From an uncultured Rhodospirillales bacterium (GTDB taxonomy: Bacteria > Pseudomonadota > Alphaproteobacteria > Rhodospirillales > Defluviicoccaceae): a stretch of 11,518 nucleotides of DNA. A model generated the notes under the pieces. The model saw nothing but the letters and a program-made list of their open reading frames with translations, was not told the DNA's origin and did no database searches. The DNA lies in contig CAKZLS010000271.1 in assembly GCA_937127205.1 (NCBI GenBank), positions 1 to 11,518 of the forward strand. Direction: 5' to 3'. Both the position numbers and the translations under genes were made by a program. Below, piece by piece: positions 1 through 7,451 of this stretch (within the stretch, counting starts at the first letter, position 1; each line of letters opens with the position of its first letter).

Positions 1-36
1 CCACTCGTCCCAGATTTGCTCTTTCGATTTGTCCAT
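1..36 (-). CDS. 5' fragment of an unidentified gene
   Basis: ATG at 36-34 on the minus strand opens MDKSKEQIWDEW and runs off the window edge. A good ribosome binding site (TAGGAGTG) lies just upstream and overlaps the stop codon of the 45-305 gene, so the two genes are very probably translated from one message. Twelve residues are too few to name a family. The charged start and the small-protein neighbour resemble short DUF3140-like proteins, but that is only a guess. The same 12 codons occur again at 11483-11518. Confidence 0.6.
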   Translation of the reverse strand, partial: MDKSKEQIWDEW

Positions 37-55
37 AATCACTCCTAACGCCTCA
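1..55. repeat. Left arm of a 55-base terminal inverted repeat
   Basis: Bases 1-55 are the exact reverse complement of 11464-11518. The match stops at the next base (A at 56 would need T at 11463, which is G). The arm contains the last codons and stop of the 45-305 gene, a ribosome binding site and the first 12 codons of the next gene, so it is coding sequence rather than a classical transposon end. An exact 55-base match at contig ends is what a de Bruijn assembler run with k=55 leaves when both ends stop at one shared node. A real duplicated segment is the alternative. Confidence 0.95.
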
Positions 56-305
56 ATGCCGCGATCAGTTCCGCCTTGGTCATGTCCCAGCGAACGGTGA
101 TGTCCAATTCGCCGGCGCGCCTGACGAGGTCGTCTTTGGTCCAGTCCTCGTACGGCGGTGTTTTGCCGCCCTTTTCGGAAGGCGACATGTCGTCGTTGGC
201 CTGCGCATTGGCGATGGCGGCAGCCTTTTGCTTGCCGTAACCCTTGTTTCGCAGCGCTTCGTACGTCTTGTCGTCCTTGATGGATGGGCCGTGATCCTTA
301 GTCAT
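45..305 (-). CDS. Small protein with Rho-N/SAP-like C-terminal motif (DUF7218-like)
   Basis: This 86-residue protein starts at ATG 305-303, with AAAGGA at a normal distance upstream, and ends with TAG at 47-45. The N-terminal half (about residues 1-37) is lysine-rich and carries the pattern KDDKTYEALRNKGYGKQKAA, typical of small bacterial proteins annotated DUF7218. A glycine/serine/proline linker follows. The C-terminal third (about 54-86, from DWTKDDLVRRAGELDI to MTKAELIAALR) looks like the short helix-turn-helix fold of the Rho N-terminal/SAP/HeH group, which often contacts nucleic acid. There is no enzyme motif. The role is unknown; such proteins are often found with other small stress-associated genes. 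It overlaps the ribosome binding site of the gene starting at 36. Confidence 0.82.
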   Translation of the reverse strand: MTKDHGPSIKDDKTYEALRNKGYGKQKAAAIANAQANDDMSPSEKGGKTPPYEDWTKDDLVRRAGELDITVRWDMTKAELIAALRR

Positions 306-476
306 CCGCTGTTCCTTTCTCGCGTGCGTGTCTCATGACTGCTTTCCATATGGATGCTCCTTATGAGGCCCCGCAACAGCACCGCCCCCGCCGTGGCATC
401 GACGTTGATTGGTAGTGCACGTATTCGCGCGAGCGTGTATAGAAGCGAAAAAATCGAGATTTCTGGGAGCGAAACC

Positions 477-1793
477 ATGAGCGATAAGGCGCCGGGCAAA
501 CACGAACTGGATTCCATCGAGATCGCCAGCCGCGACGAGATTTCGGCGTTGCAGTTGGAGCAGTTGAAATGGACGCTGGGCCACGTCTACAAGAACGTCC
601 GGCACTATCGCGACGCCTTCAACAAAGCCGGCGTGCACCCCGACGACCTGCGGCAGCTTTCGGACCTGGCGAAGTTTCCCTTTGCCACCAAGGACGACCT
701 GCGCCGCAGCTATCCGTTCGACATGTTCGCGGTGCCGCGCGAACACGTGGTCCGCGTGCATGCGTCCAGCGGCACCACTGGCAAACCCACCGTTGTCGGC
801 TACACCAAGCGCGACATCGATACCTGGGCGGGACTGATGGCGCGGTGCATCCGGGCGGCCGGCGGGCGGGCGGGCGATATCGTGCACGTGGCCTACGGAT
901 ATGGGCTGTTCACCGGCGGCCTCGGCGCGCACTACGGGGCCGAGAAACTGGGCTGTACCGTCATTCCCATGTCGGGGGGGCAGACGGCCCGGCAGGTTCA
1001 GCTGATCCAGGATTTCAAGCCGGACATCATCATGGTGACGCCGTCTTATATGCTGGCCATCGCCGACGAGTTCGATCATCAAGGGATCAATCCCCGCGAG
1101 TCGTCCCTCCGCATCGGCCTTCATGGCGCCGAGCCGTGGACCAACGCCATGCGAGCGGAAATCGAGGGCCGCTTCGACATGGACGCCGTCGATCTTTACG
1201 GTCTGTCGGAGATCCTGGGGCCCGGCGTGTCGAGCGAATGCATCGAGACCAAGGACGGCCTGCATATCTGGGAAGACCACTTCTATCCGGAAATCATCGA
1301 CCCGGTGACCGGCGAGGTGGTGGAGGACGGCGAACAGGGTGAACTGGTGTTCACCTCACTCACCAAGGAGGCATTCCCCATTGTCCGATATCGTACTCGA
1401 GACTTGACCCGGCTGCTGCCGGGCACCGCGCGCTCCATGCGCAGAATGGAAAAGATCACCGGTCGGTCGGACGACATGCTGATCATTCGCGGCGTCAACC
1501 TGTTCCCCAGCCAGATCGAGGAACTGATCCTCAGGGACGGCCACCTGTCGCCGCACTACGTGCTCGAGGTCTACCGCCGCGACCGGCTCGATGCGCTCGA
1601 CGTGGTGGTGGAAAGCCGGCCCGACCTCAAGCCCTACGATGAACACACCAAACGCGCATGCGCCGCCAAGCTGTCCCAGGACATCAAGGCGTACATCGGC
1701 GTCACCGCCGGCGTCCGGGTGGTCGACGTCAACACCATCGAACGGTCCATCGGCAAAGCCCAGCGCATCGTCGACCTGCGGCCCAAGCTCTGA
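477..1793 (+). CDS. paaK: Phenylacetate-CoA ligase (PaaK-type aryl-CoA ligase)
   Basis: This 438-residue cytoplasmic enzyme makes an acyl-adenylate from ATP and an aryl carboxylate and transfers it to CoA, the entry step of phenylacetate degradation. Visible ANL-superfamily landmarks are the phosphate loop SSGTTGKPT (97-105), LYGLSE (240-245), RYRTRDL (304-310), the hinge region TGRSDDMLIIRGVNLFP (328-344) and a C-terminal catalytic lysine in ERSIGKAQR (K427). The length is the family norm. The frame is open upstream to 354, but ATG 477 is chosen because TGGGAGCG precedes it and the homology begins there. No other paa genes are in the window, so the substrate could be another aryl acid such as an indoleacetate- or benzoate-like compound. 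dmeF follows on the same strand after 32 bases, and a Liv-type transporter lies beyond it on the opposite strand. No convincing sigma-70 promoter is visible in 306-476. Confidence 0.92.
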   Translation: MSDKAPGKHELDSIEIASRDEISALQLEQLKWTLGHVYKNVRHYRDAFNKAGVHPDDLRQLSDLAKFPFATKDDLRRSYPFDMFAVPREHVVRVHASSGTTGKPTVVGYTKRDIDTWAGLMARCIRAAGGRAGDIVHVAYGYGLFTGGLGAHYGAEKLGCTVIPMSGGQTARQVQLIQDFKPDIIMVTPSYMLAIADEFDHQGINPRESSLRIGLHGAEPWTNAMRAEIEGRFDMDAVDLYGLSEILGPGVSSECIETKDGLHIWEDHFYPEIIDPVTGEVVEDGEQGELVFTSLTKEAFPIVRYRTRDLTRLLPGTARSMRRMEKITGRSDDMLIIRGVNLFPSQIEELILRDGHLSPHYVLEVYRRDRLDALDVVVESRPDLKPYDEHTKRACAAKLSQDIKAYIGVTAGVRVVDVNTIERSIGKAQRIVDLRPKL

Positions 1794-1825
1794 CAAAATA
1801 GAGGCAAAAAGCAGGATTACACATC

Positions 1826-2791
1826 GTGCATATTCACTCGCTTGACAATTGGCGGCACGAGCACGCGTTCGTCATCGATCGGTCTCAAGCCCGTGAGCGC
1901 CGCGTCTACTGGGTCATCGCGCTGACCACGATCATGATGGTGGTGGAGATTGTGTCGGGCTGGTGGTTCAACTCCATGGCGCTGCTGGCCGACGGTTGGC
2001 ACATGGCCAGCCATTCGGCGGCGTTGTTGATCACCGTGTTCGCCTATTGGTATGCGCGCCGTCACTCGAGCGATCCGCGTTACACCTTCGGTACGGGCAA
2101 AGTTGGGGTGTTGGGAGGGTTTACCAGCGGTGTCGTGCTGGCCGTCGTTGCGCTGCTGATGATTTGGGAATCGGGGCAGCGCTTTTTCAATCCTCTGACA
2201 ATCAGCTTCGATGAAGCGATGCTGGTGGCGGCGACCGGTCTGGTGGTGAACATCGCCAGCGCGGTGCTGCTTCACCAGGGCCATTCCGATCATGCGCACG
2301 AACATTCCCACAGCCACAGCCACAGCCACCACCACCACGACCACAATCTTCGCGCGGCGTTCCTGCATGTGATCGCGGACGCCCTCACCTCCATTCTGGC
2401 CATCGTGGCGCTGATCTGCGGCAAGGCCTTCGGTTGGGTGGCGATGGATCCGTTGATGGGTATCGTGGGCGCTCTGGTGATCGGACACTGGACCTATGGT
2501 CTGCTGCGCGATACCAGCCGAATTCTGCTGGATGGCAGCGCCGGTGAGGACACCCGCGAGCGCATTCGCCAAACCATCGAGGCGGATGCCGACAACCGGG
2601 TAACGGACATCCATGTCTGGTCGGTCGGATCAAATCACGTGTCGGTCATGCTCTCGGTGGTCACCCACTACCCTCAAAACCCCGAGCACTATAAGGCTCT
2701 CCTAGCGGACATTCCTGACCTCGTGCATGTCACGGTGGAGGTCAACACGTGTGCCAGCGAGCCCTGCATCCCGGTGACGAAAACGGGCTGA
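1826..2791 (+). CDS. dmeF: CDF-family cobalt/nickel (divalent metal) exporter, DmeF-like
   Basis: This 321-residue inner-membrane cation diffusion facilitator exports divalent metals by proton antiport. About six membrane segments are visible (roughly 28-47, 49-77, 97-115, 130-150, 178-199, 206-226), followed by a cytoplasmic C-terminal domain. The metal site is suggested by ADGWHMASH in segment 2 (D56, H59, H63) and HVIAD in segment 5 (H181, D185). A His at 63, where many CDF proteins have Asp, fits the DmeF branch as I recall it. The loop between segments 4 and 5 (153-173) is almost entirely His with Ser or Asp. The N-terminus (MHIHSLDNWRHEHAF) and a C-terminal CASEPC pair add possible metal ligands. 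The start is GTG, with AGGA about 9 bases upstream. No DmeR/RcnR-type regulator adjoins it, and the 32-base gap leaves no room for a riboswitch, so it may be transcribed with paaK. It ends 12 bases from livF, tail to tail. Confidence 0.9.
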   Translation: MHIHSLDNWRHEHAFVIDRSQARERRVYWVIALTTIMMVVEIVSGWWFNSMALLADGWHMASHSAALLITVFAYWYARRHSSDPRYTFGTGKVGVLGGFTSGVVLAVVALLMIWESGQRFFNPLTISFDEAMLVAATGLVVNIASAVLLHQGHSDHAHEHSHSHSHSHHHHDHNLRAAFLHVIADALTSILAIVALICGKAFGWVAMDPLMGIVGALVIGHWTYGLLRDTSRILLDGSAGEDTRERIRQTIEADADNRVTDIHVWSVGSNHVSVMLSVVTHYPQNPEHYKALLADIPDLVHVTVEVNTCASEPCIPVTKTG

Positions 2792-2803
2792 TAACCGGTG
2801 CGC

Positions 2804-3520
2804 CTATAGCCCCAGATACGCCGCCTTGACCTTTTCGTTGGTCTTGAGGGCTTCGCCGGTGTCGGAGAGAATGACCTTCCCGGCTTCCAGCACGTAGGCG
2901 CGGTCGGCGACCGACAGCGCCAGGAAGGCGTTCTGCTCTACCAAAAATATGGTGGTGCCCTGCGCTTTCTGGGCCGCCACCTTTTCGAACACCTCGTCCA
3001 CCAGGATTGGCGACAGGCCCATGCTGGGCTCGTCCAGTAGCAGGATACGCGGACGCGCCATCAGGCCGCGGGCGATGGCCAGCATCTGCTGCTGGCCGCC
3101 CGACAGAATGCCGGCCGCCTGGCCTCGCCGTTCCTTGAGAACGGGAAACATGGCATAGACCTGCTCCAGCGTGTCGGCCACCTCCGCCCGGGTCCGGCTG
3201 TACCCGCCGAGCGTAAGATTATCTTCCACGGTCATGGGCCCGAGAACCTGGCGGCCTTCCGGCACCTGGATGATGCCGAGGCGAACGCGCCGCTCGGCCG
3301 CAAGGGTGGTGATATCGACACCGTCGAACAGGATGGCGCCGGCGCTCGCCGGCTGCACTCCGGAGACGGCGCGCAACAGCGTGGTCTTGCCGGCTCCGTT
3401 CGCGCCCACCAGCGCCACCAGTTCGCCGTCGCCGACGGTCAGCGATACGTCGTCCAACGCCTGGATGGGACCGTAATGACACCCGAGGCGGGTGACCTGC
3501 AACAATGGCCTAGCGATCAC
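2804..3520 (-). CDS. livF: Liv-type ABC transporter ATP-binding protein LivF
   Basis: This 238-residue cytoplasmic ATPase is one of the pair that powers the LivHM permease. It shows Walker A GANGAGKTT (39-47), the signature LSGGQQQ (139-145), Walker B ILLLDEP (159-165) and FLVEQN (192-197). Gln196, where most ABC ATPases have the H-loop histidine, is normal for LivF and not a defect. The C-terminal KVKAAYLGL is typical of the family. The start is GTG 3520-3518, inside the last codons of livG (11-base overlap). A strong AAGGAGGG sits only 1-3 bases before it, an unusually short spacing, but no better start lies nearby. It is the last gene of the livKHMGF cluster and has only 12 bases before convergent dmeF, so there is no room for a private terminator. 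Confidence 0.93.
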   Translation of the reverse strand: MIARPLLQVTRLGCHYGPIQALDDVSLTVGDGELVALVGANGAGKTTLLRAVSGVQPASAGAILFDGVDITTLAAERRVRLGIIQVPEGRQVLGPMTVEDNLTLGGYSRTRAEVADTLEQVYAMFPVLKERRGQAAGILSGGQQQMLAIARGLMARPRILLLDEPSMGLSPILVDEVFEKVAAQKAQGTTIFLVEQNAFLALSVADRAYVLEAGKVILSDTGEALKTNEKVKAAYLGL

Positions 3521-4280
3521 GCCCTCCTTCGCCGAGATAGGCGGCGACCACGTCGGGGTTGGAGCGAACTTCCGGTCCGGTGCCCTCGGCCAGCTTGCGT
3601 CCGTGGTCGAGAACGAGAATGTGATCGGATACCGCCCACACCAGCCGCATGTCGTGCTCCACCAGGACCACGGTGACGCCCCGTCCGGCCACCTTCTGAA
3701 TCAGGCCGTCGATGGCCAGCGTCTCGGACGGGTTGAGCCCGGCGGCGGGTTCGTCCAGCAACAGCATCTTCGGTTGAACCGCCAGCGCCCGGGCGATCTC
3801 GAGGCGTTTCAACGCACCGTAGGGCATGGCCGAGGCGTCGGCGGCGACATAATCTTCCAACCCAACGAAGGCCATCAGCGCCGCCGCGCGCTCGCGGTAT
3901 TCGGCGTCTTTGCGGACCACCGAGGGAAAGCGGAACAGCGATGGCAGGAACCGTCCGTCGCAGCGCAGGTGATACCCCACCATGACGTTGTCCATGGCGG
4001 ACATGTTGAGGAAGATCTGCAGGTTTTGGAAGGTGCGCGACAGGCCGTGGCGGGCCAGCACATGCGGCGGCTGTCCGGTGATATCGGCGTCGTTGAAATG
4101 AATGCGGCCTCGGGTGGGCTCATAAAGACCGGTTATCAGATTGAACAGCGTGGTCTTGCCGGCACCGTTGGGTCCGATGATGGAATGGATAGTGCCGGGA
4201 TTGATGGAGAAGGTCAGGTCCTGAATGGCGCCGACCCCGCCGAAGGTCTTGTGCAGGTCCTCGACGCGCAGCAAGGTCAC
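3510..4280 (-). CDS. livG: Liv-type ABC transporter ATP-binding protein LivG
   Basis: This 256-residue cytoplasmic ATPase partners LivF. Walker A GPNGAGKTT is at 36-44, the Q-loop region FQNLQIF at 84-90, the relaxed signature MPYGALKRLEIARAL at 152-166, Walker B MLLLDEP at 172-178 and the H-loop histidine at 209 (VEHD). It has the LivG C-terminal ending DVVAAYLG. The frame is open far upstream to 4979, but that stretch is antisense-frame noise under livM. The real start is GTG 4280-4278, where homology begins (TLLRVEDLHKTFGG) and where GTGA fuses it to the livM stop in a 4-base overlap. This implies translational coupling. Confidence 0.93.
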   Translation of the reverse strand: MTLLRVEDLHKTFGGVGAIQDLTFSINPGTIHSIIGPNGAGKTTLFNLITGLYEPTRGRIHFNDADITGQPPHVLARHGLSRTFQNLQIFLNMSAMDNVMVGYHLRCDGRFLPSLFRFPSVVRKDAEYRERAAALMAFVGLEDYVAADASAMPYGALKRLEIARALAVQPKMLLLDEPAAGLNPSETLAIDGLIQKVAGRGVTVVLVEHDMRLVWAVSDHILVLDHGRKLAEGTGPEVRSNPDVVAAYLGEGGRDR

Positions 4281-5218
4281 GGACGCGCCCTCTTGGCCAG
4301 ATCCACGAGGCTCGGGACCAGGCCCTTGCGCATGAAGATCATCGTACCCATCAAAATGGCGCCGAAGGCCAGCATTTCGAAGTCGTGCAGCACCGTCAGC
4401 AACTGCGGCAGGATGGTCAGAATGGCGGCGCCGACGAGGGAACCGAACGTGGACGCCATGCCGCCGAGCACCACCATGGTGACGAACTCGATGGAATGGA
4501 AGAAGCTGGCCTCGTCGGGGGTGATGAAGCCGGTATAGTGCGCGTACAAGCTTCCGGCGAAGCTCGCCATCACGGCCGAGACCACGAAGATCAGGATCTT
4601 GTAACGGGTCACGTCGACGCCGGCGACCGATGCCGCCACCTCCGATCCGTGCACCGAGCGCAACGCCCGGCCTACGGGCGAGTCGATGAGGTTCAGCGCG
4701 AGCCAAACACTGATCATCAGTAACGCGGCAACGATCCAGTACCAGGTCTGCTCGCTCGACGGCTCCCACCCGGCGATGGCGAAGGCCGGTACCGGCATGC
4801 CGTCGGGCCCTCCCGTGATATCCACCTCCTGGTTCAGCGCGATGGAGATGATGATGCCCATCCCCAACGTGCCCATGGCCAGGTAGTGGCCCTTCAGTTT
4901 GAGGATCGGCCGGGCGACGATAAACGACAACACGCCGACACTGACCGCGCCGGTCGCCAGGGCGGCCAGCGGCGGCCAATCATAGGTTCCGGTAAGAACG
5001 GCGGAGAAATAGGCGCCGAGGCCGAAGAAGCCGGCGTGACCCAGGCTGATCTGACCGCCATAACCGATGAGCAGGTTCAGGCCCACGCAGACGATGGCGT
5101 TGATGCCGACGAGAATCACCACATCGTAGTAGAACGCGTTGGGCAGCACGGCCGGAAGCACGGCGATGACCGCCGCCAACGCCAGTATTCCCGCCCTGCG
5201 TGGTTGCCAGAACCCCAT
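4277..5218 (-). CDS. livM: Liv-type ABC transporter permease LivM
   Basis: This 313-residue integral inner-membrane permease has about 9-10 hydrophobic segments. Characteristic stretches are LNLLIGYGGQISLGHAGF (47-64), LKLKGHYLAMGTLG (106-119) and the cytoplasmic coupling loop GRALRSVHGSEVAASVAG (183-200), which contacts the ATPases. A late segment reads VVLGGMASTFGSLVGA (249-264). The chosen start, ATG 5218-5216, overlaps the livH stop by one base (TGATG) and gives a normal LivM length. The upstream open frame to 5668 is read-through under livH without permease character. With LivH it forms the solute channel. Confidence 0.92.
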   Translation of the reverse strand: MGFWQPRRAGILALAAVIAVLPAVLPNAFYYDVVILVGINAIVCVGLNLLIGYGGQISLGHAGFFGLGAYFSAVLTGTYDWPPLAALATGAVSVGVLSFIVARPILKLKGHYLAMGTLGMGIIISIALNQEVDITGGPDGMPVPAFAIAGWEPSSEQTWYWIVAALLMISVWLALNLIDSPVGRALRSVHGSEVAASVAGVDVTRYKILIFVVSAVMASFAGSLYAHYTGFITPDEASFFHSIEFVTMVVLGGMASTFGSLVGAAILTILPQLLTVLHDFEMLAFGAILMGTMIFMRKGLVPSLVDLAKRARP

Positions 5219-6093
5219 CACACGCGCTCGGTCCCCTTCACGCCGAACAGTCCGTTGGGGATCATCACCAGCACCACGAGAATGATCACGAACGCCACCG
5301 CGTCCTTGTAGGCCGACGAGATATAACCGGCGGTCATGGCCTCGCTGACGCCGACGATCAGCCCGCCAAGGATGGCGCCCATGGGATTGCCGAGCCCGCC
5401 GAGGATGGCGGCGCAGAAACCTTTCAGCCCGAGCATCACGCCCACACTGGGATAGGTCAGCGAGATGGGGGCGATGAGGATGCCGGCGAGCGCGCCGAGC
5501 ATGGCCGCCAGGCCGAAACTCAGGCTCAGAATAAACCGGGTGTTGATGCCCATCAGCCGCGCCACCAGCGGATTGTAGGACGTGGCCAGCATGGCCTTGC
5601 CGGTGCGTGTGCGGCCGAAGAACCAGCGAAGCGCGATGATGACCACCACCGTGGCGCCGATCACCCACAGGCTTTGCGGCAACAGGGCGGCGCCGCCGAT
5701 AATGATGGGCTCGCTGCCGGAAAAAGCCGGCACACTATGGAAGTCCCGCCCCCAGATGACCTCGGCGGCGCCACGGAGAAAGATCGACGCGCCGATGGTG
5801 ATGATGATGAGGGTCACCACGGAGGCGTTGCGCGCCGGCTCCACCGCGAACTTCTCCAACGCCACGCCGACCACCACGGTGATCCCCACGGCCAACAGCA
5901 GCGCCACCGGCAGGGGCATGCCGACGGCCAGCAACGACACCGTGCTCATGCCGGAAATCATCACGAACTCGCCCTGGGCGAAGTTGATCACATGGCTGGC
6001 GTTGTAGATGATGGCGAAGCCAAGCCCGACCAGGGCGTAGGTGGCCCCGATGGTGACACCGGAAAACAGGAATTGGAGGAACTCAGCAAGCAC
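5218..6093 (-). CDS. livH: Liv-type ABC transporter permease LivH
   Basis: This 291-residue inner-membrane permease pairs with LivM. The N-terminus FLFSGVTIGATYALVGLGFA, with IIYNASHVINFAQGEF just after, is the family hallmark. The coupling loop RTRTGKAMLATSYNPLVARL and the motif GFCAAILGGLGNPMGAILGG are also visible. The frame is open upstream to GTG 6135, but that codon lies in the loop of a terminator-like hairpin and adds residues not seen in the family. GTG 6093 gives the normal length (LAEFLQFL...). No clear ribosome binding site precedes it, so the start is the least certain in this operon. It follows livK after the hairpin and overlaps livM by one base. Confidence 0.9.
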   Translation of the reverse strand: MLAEFLQFLFSGVTIGATYALVGLGFAIIYNASHVINFAQGEFVMISGMSTVSLLAVGMPLPVALLLAVGITVVVGVALEKFAVEPARNASVVTLIIITIGASIFLRGAAEVIWGRDFHSVPAFSGSEPIIIGGAALLPQSLWVIGATVVVIIALRWFFGRTRTGKAMLATSYNPLVARLMGINTRFILSLSFGLAAMLGALAGILIAPISLTYPSVGVMLGLKGFCAAILGGLGNPMGAILGGLIVGVSEAMTAGYISSAYKDAVAFVIILVVLVMIPNGLFGVKGTERV

Positions 6094-6114
6094 GGATATC
6101 AATAACCATTGCAG

Positions 6115-6151
6115 AAAAAGCGGCTTTCCCGCCACCTCGACGGGAAAGCCG
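6115..6151 (-). terminator. Intergenic rho-independent terminator/attenuator between livK and livH
   Basis: Read on the minus strand, CGGCTTTCCCG (6151-6141) and CGGGAAAGCCG (6131-6121) form a perfect 11-base-pair stem with a 9-base loop. A TTTTT run follows at 6119-6115. It starts 22 bases after the livK stop and lies upstream of livH. A hairpin here would end many transcripts after livK and protect its 3' end, giving more binding protein than permease. Partial read-through would express livHMGF. Confidence 0.85.
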
Positions 6152-6172
6152 TCCTTGGATCACAGCGCTATC

Positions 6173-7336
6173 CTACTGCAACAGCTTCCAATTGCCATCC
6201 TTCACCTCGACCATGACGAAGGACCGGGTGTCGAGGCCGAGATGGTCGGTGGCCGACATGTTGAACACGCCGTCGGCGCCGATGAAATTCTTGGTGTTCT
6301 CGATTTCCGTCCGCACCGTCTCCTTGTCGGTGCCGCCCGCCCGCTCCATGGCCTGAGCCACGATGTAAAGCCCGTCATAGGCATGGCCGCCGAACGCGGA
6401 AACCGACTCGCCGTACTTCTTCTCGTAGGCATCGCGGTAGGCGGTCGCCACCTGCTTCTGCGGATGGTCGTCGGGCAGTTGATCCACCACCAGTAGGGCC
6501 GCGACCGGCAGCCGCGCGCCCTCGGCGGCGCCGTCGGCGCCTTGGATAAACTTCATCGAGGCCGAGCCCTGAGTCTGGTAGTGCGGCACCGTCAAGCCGA
6601 TCTGGCTCACATTCTTGGCGACGATGCTGGTGGGCGCGCCAAAGCCGCAGTACAGAAACGCTTGGACTCCGTCGGTGTTCTTGATCTTGGTGAGCTGCGG
6701 AGTCATGTCGGTATCGCCCTTGCCGTGGCTTTCGTCGGCGACGATGGTCATGCCCATCTCGGGGGCTAGCTCCTGGGCGTTCTTGCGGCATGACTTGTCG
6801 AACCCGCCGCTGCCCGAGAGCAAGGCCACCTGGGTCAATCCTCGGGCTTTCATATCATCGAAGATCTTCTGCACCGCCAGCCTGTCGGTGTGCGGGGTCT
6901 TGAAGACCCACTTCTTGACCGGATCGATGATCACCCCGGCGCCGGCGAGCGAGATGAACGGAACGCCCGCCTTCTCCACTTCTCTGATCACCGCCATGGT
7001 TTCGCCGGAGGTGGTGCCGCCGACGATCACGTCCACCTCGTCCTGCTCGATCAGCCGCTTGACGAAGGTCAGCGCCTGCTTGGCCGAAGTGCCCGAGTCG
7101 TAGAGGATCAATTCCACCGGCTGGCCATTGATCCCGCCGTCGGCGTTGATGGCGTCGACGTACATTTCCAACGTCTTCTTTTCGGGATCGCCGAGAAACG
7201 ATGCGCCGCCGGTGACCGCCAGAAACGAACCGATCTTGACGGGTTCGGCGGCCTGAAGTGTCGCGGTGGTCGCTCCACAAAGCATAAGCGCCGGCAGCAC
7301 GGCTCTGCCGAGGCGAACCAACATTCTACCGATCAT
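6173..7336 (-). CDS. livK: Liv-type ABC transporter substrate-binding protein LivK
   Basis: This 387-residue periplasmic binding protein captures the solute for LivHMGF. Residues 1-30 are a clear Sec signal peptide: basic start with several Arg, hydrophobic core AVLPALMLCGATTATL, and a probable cut near LQAA/EP. The mature protein begins VKIGSFLAVTGGASFLG, the usual first strand of the Peripla_BP_6 fold. Further family features are NADGGINGQPVELILYD (64-80), GGTTSGETMAV (107-117) and GGHAYDGLYIVAQAMERAG (316-334). ATG 7336 is preceded by a strong GGGGAGG. The ligand cannot be read from sequence; proteins of this family bind branched-chain amino acids, amides or aromatic acids. The adjacent aryl-CoA ligase makes an aromatic acid a reasonable guess. 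Confidence 0.93.
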   Translation of the reverse strand: MIGRMLVRLGRAVLPALMLCGATTATLQAAEPVKIGSFLAVTGGASFLGDPEKKTLEMYVDAINADGGINGQPVELILYDSGTSAKQALTFVKRLIEQDEVDVIVGGTTSGETMAVIREVEKAGVPFISLAGAGVIIDPVKKWVFKTPHTDRLAVQKIFDDMKARGLTQVALLSGSGGFDKSCRKNAQELAPEMGMTIVADESHGKGDTDMTPQLTKIKNTDGVQAFLYCGFGAPTSIVAKNVSQIGLTVPHYQTQGSASMKFIQGADGAAEGARLPVAALLVVDQLPDDHPQKQVATAYRDAYEKKYGESVSAFGGHAYDGLYIVAQAMERAGGTDKETVRTEIENTKNFIGADGVFNMSATDHLGLDTRSFVMVEVKDGNWKLLQ

Positions 7337-7401
7337 TTCAGTACCTCCCCCTGTTTTAAACCGTTTGATATATTGGAGATGACAAAAATCTCAGAATAAG
7401 G

Positions 7402-7419
7402 GGTTAACCACAAATTTGT
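7402..7419. promoter_or_regulatory. Two abutting palindromes, possible operator
   Basis: GGTTAACC (7402-7409) is an 8-base palindrome and is directly followed by ACAAATTTGT (7410-7419), a 10-base palindrome. They lie 66-83 bases upstream of the livK start. Two adjacent perfect palindromes in an AT-rich promoter region suggest a regulator binding site, though short palindromes also occur by chance. Confidence 0.35.
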
Positions 7420-7451
7420 CAGGGTCAAGGAAAAACCGCACTTGCGCACGA

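Noticed and set aside
1..55. Telomere or transposon terminal inverted repeat
   Set aside because: The repeat is ordinary coding sequence, no transposase, protelomerase or terminal protein gene is present, and the exact 55-base length fits an assembly overlap better.
405..443. Sigma-70 promoter for paaK (TTGATT ... TATAGA)
   Set aside because: The spacer is 27 bases, too long for a functional pair, and no better partner was found.
333..1280. 315-codon open frame antisense to paaK
   Set aside because: It runs opposite a well-supported ligase gene, shows no recognisable domain, and is the kind of long stop-free shadow frame common in GC-rich DNA.
2309..2338. CACAGC/CACCAC tandem repeats considered as a CRISPR or regulatory repeat
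   Set aside because: They encode the His-rich metal-binding loop of DmeF, in frame, and have no spacers.
1817..2614. 265-codon minus-strand open frame under dmeF
   Set aside because: It is a shadow of the dmeF gene; the His-rich look comes from the complementary strand of membrane-helix codons.
3492..4538. 348-codon plus-strand open frame across livG and livM
   Set aside because: It is antisense to conserved ABC transporter genes. Its protein is low-complexity Gly/His/Gln-rich with no domain.
4281..4979. N-terminal extension of livG to a 489-codon frame
   Set aside because: The extra sequence is Arg/Gly-rich, lies within livM in another frame, and has no homology character. The GTGA junction at 4280 is the clear start.
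5200..6105. 301-codon plus-strand open frame across livH
   Set aside because: The His/Gln/Asp-rich product is a complement of a hydrophobic permease gene, not a real protein.
6094..6135. livH start at GTG 6135
   Set aside because: The codon is in the loop of the intergenic terminator hairpin, and the extra residues are not typical of LivH.
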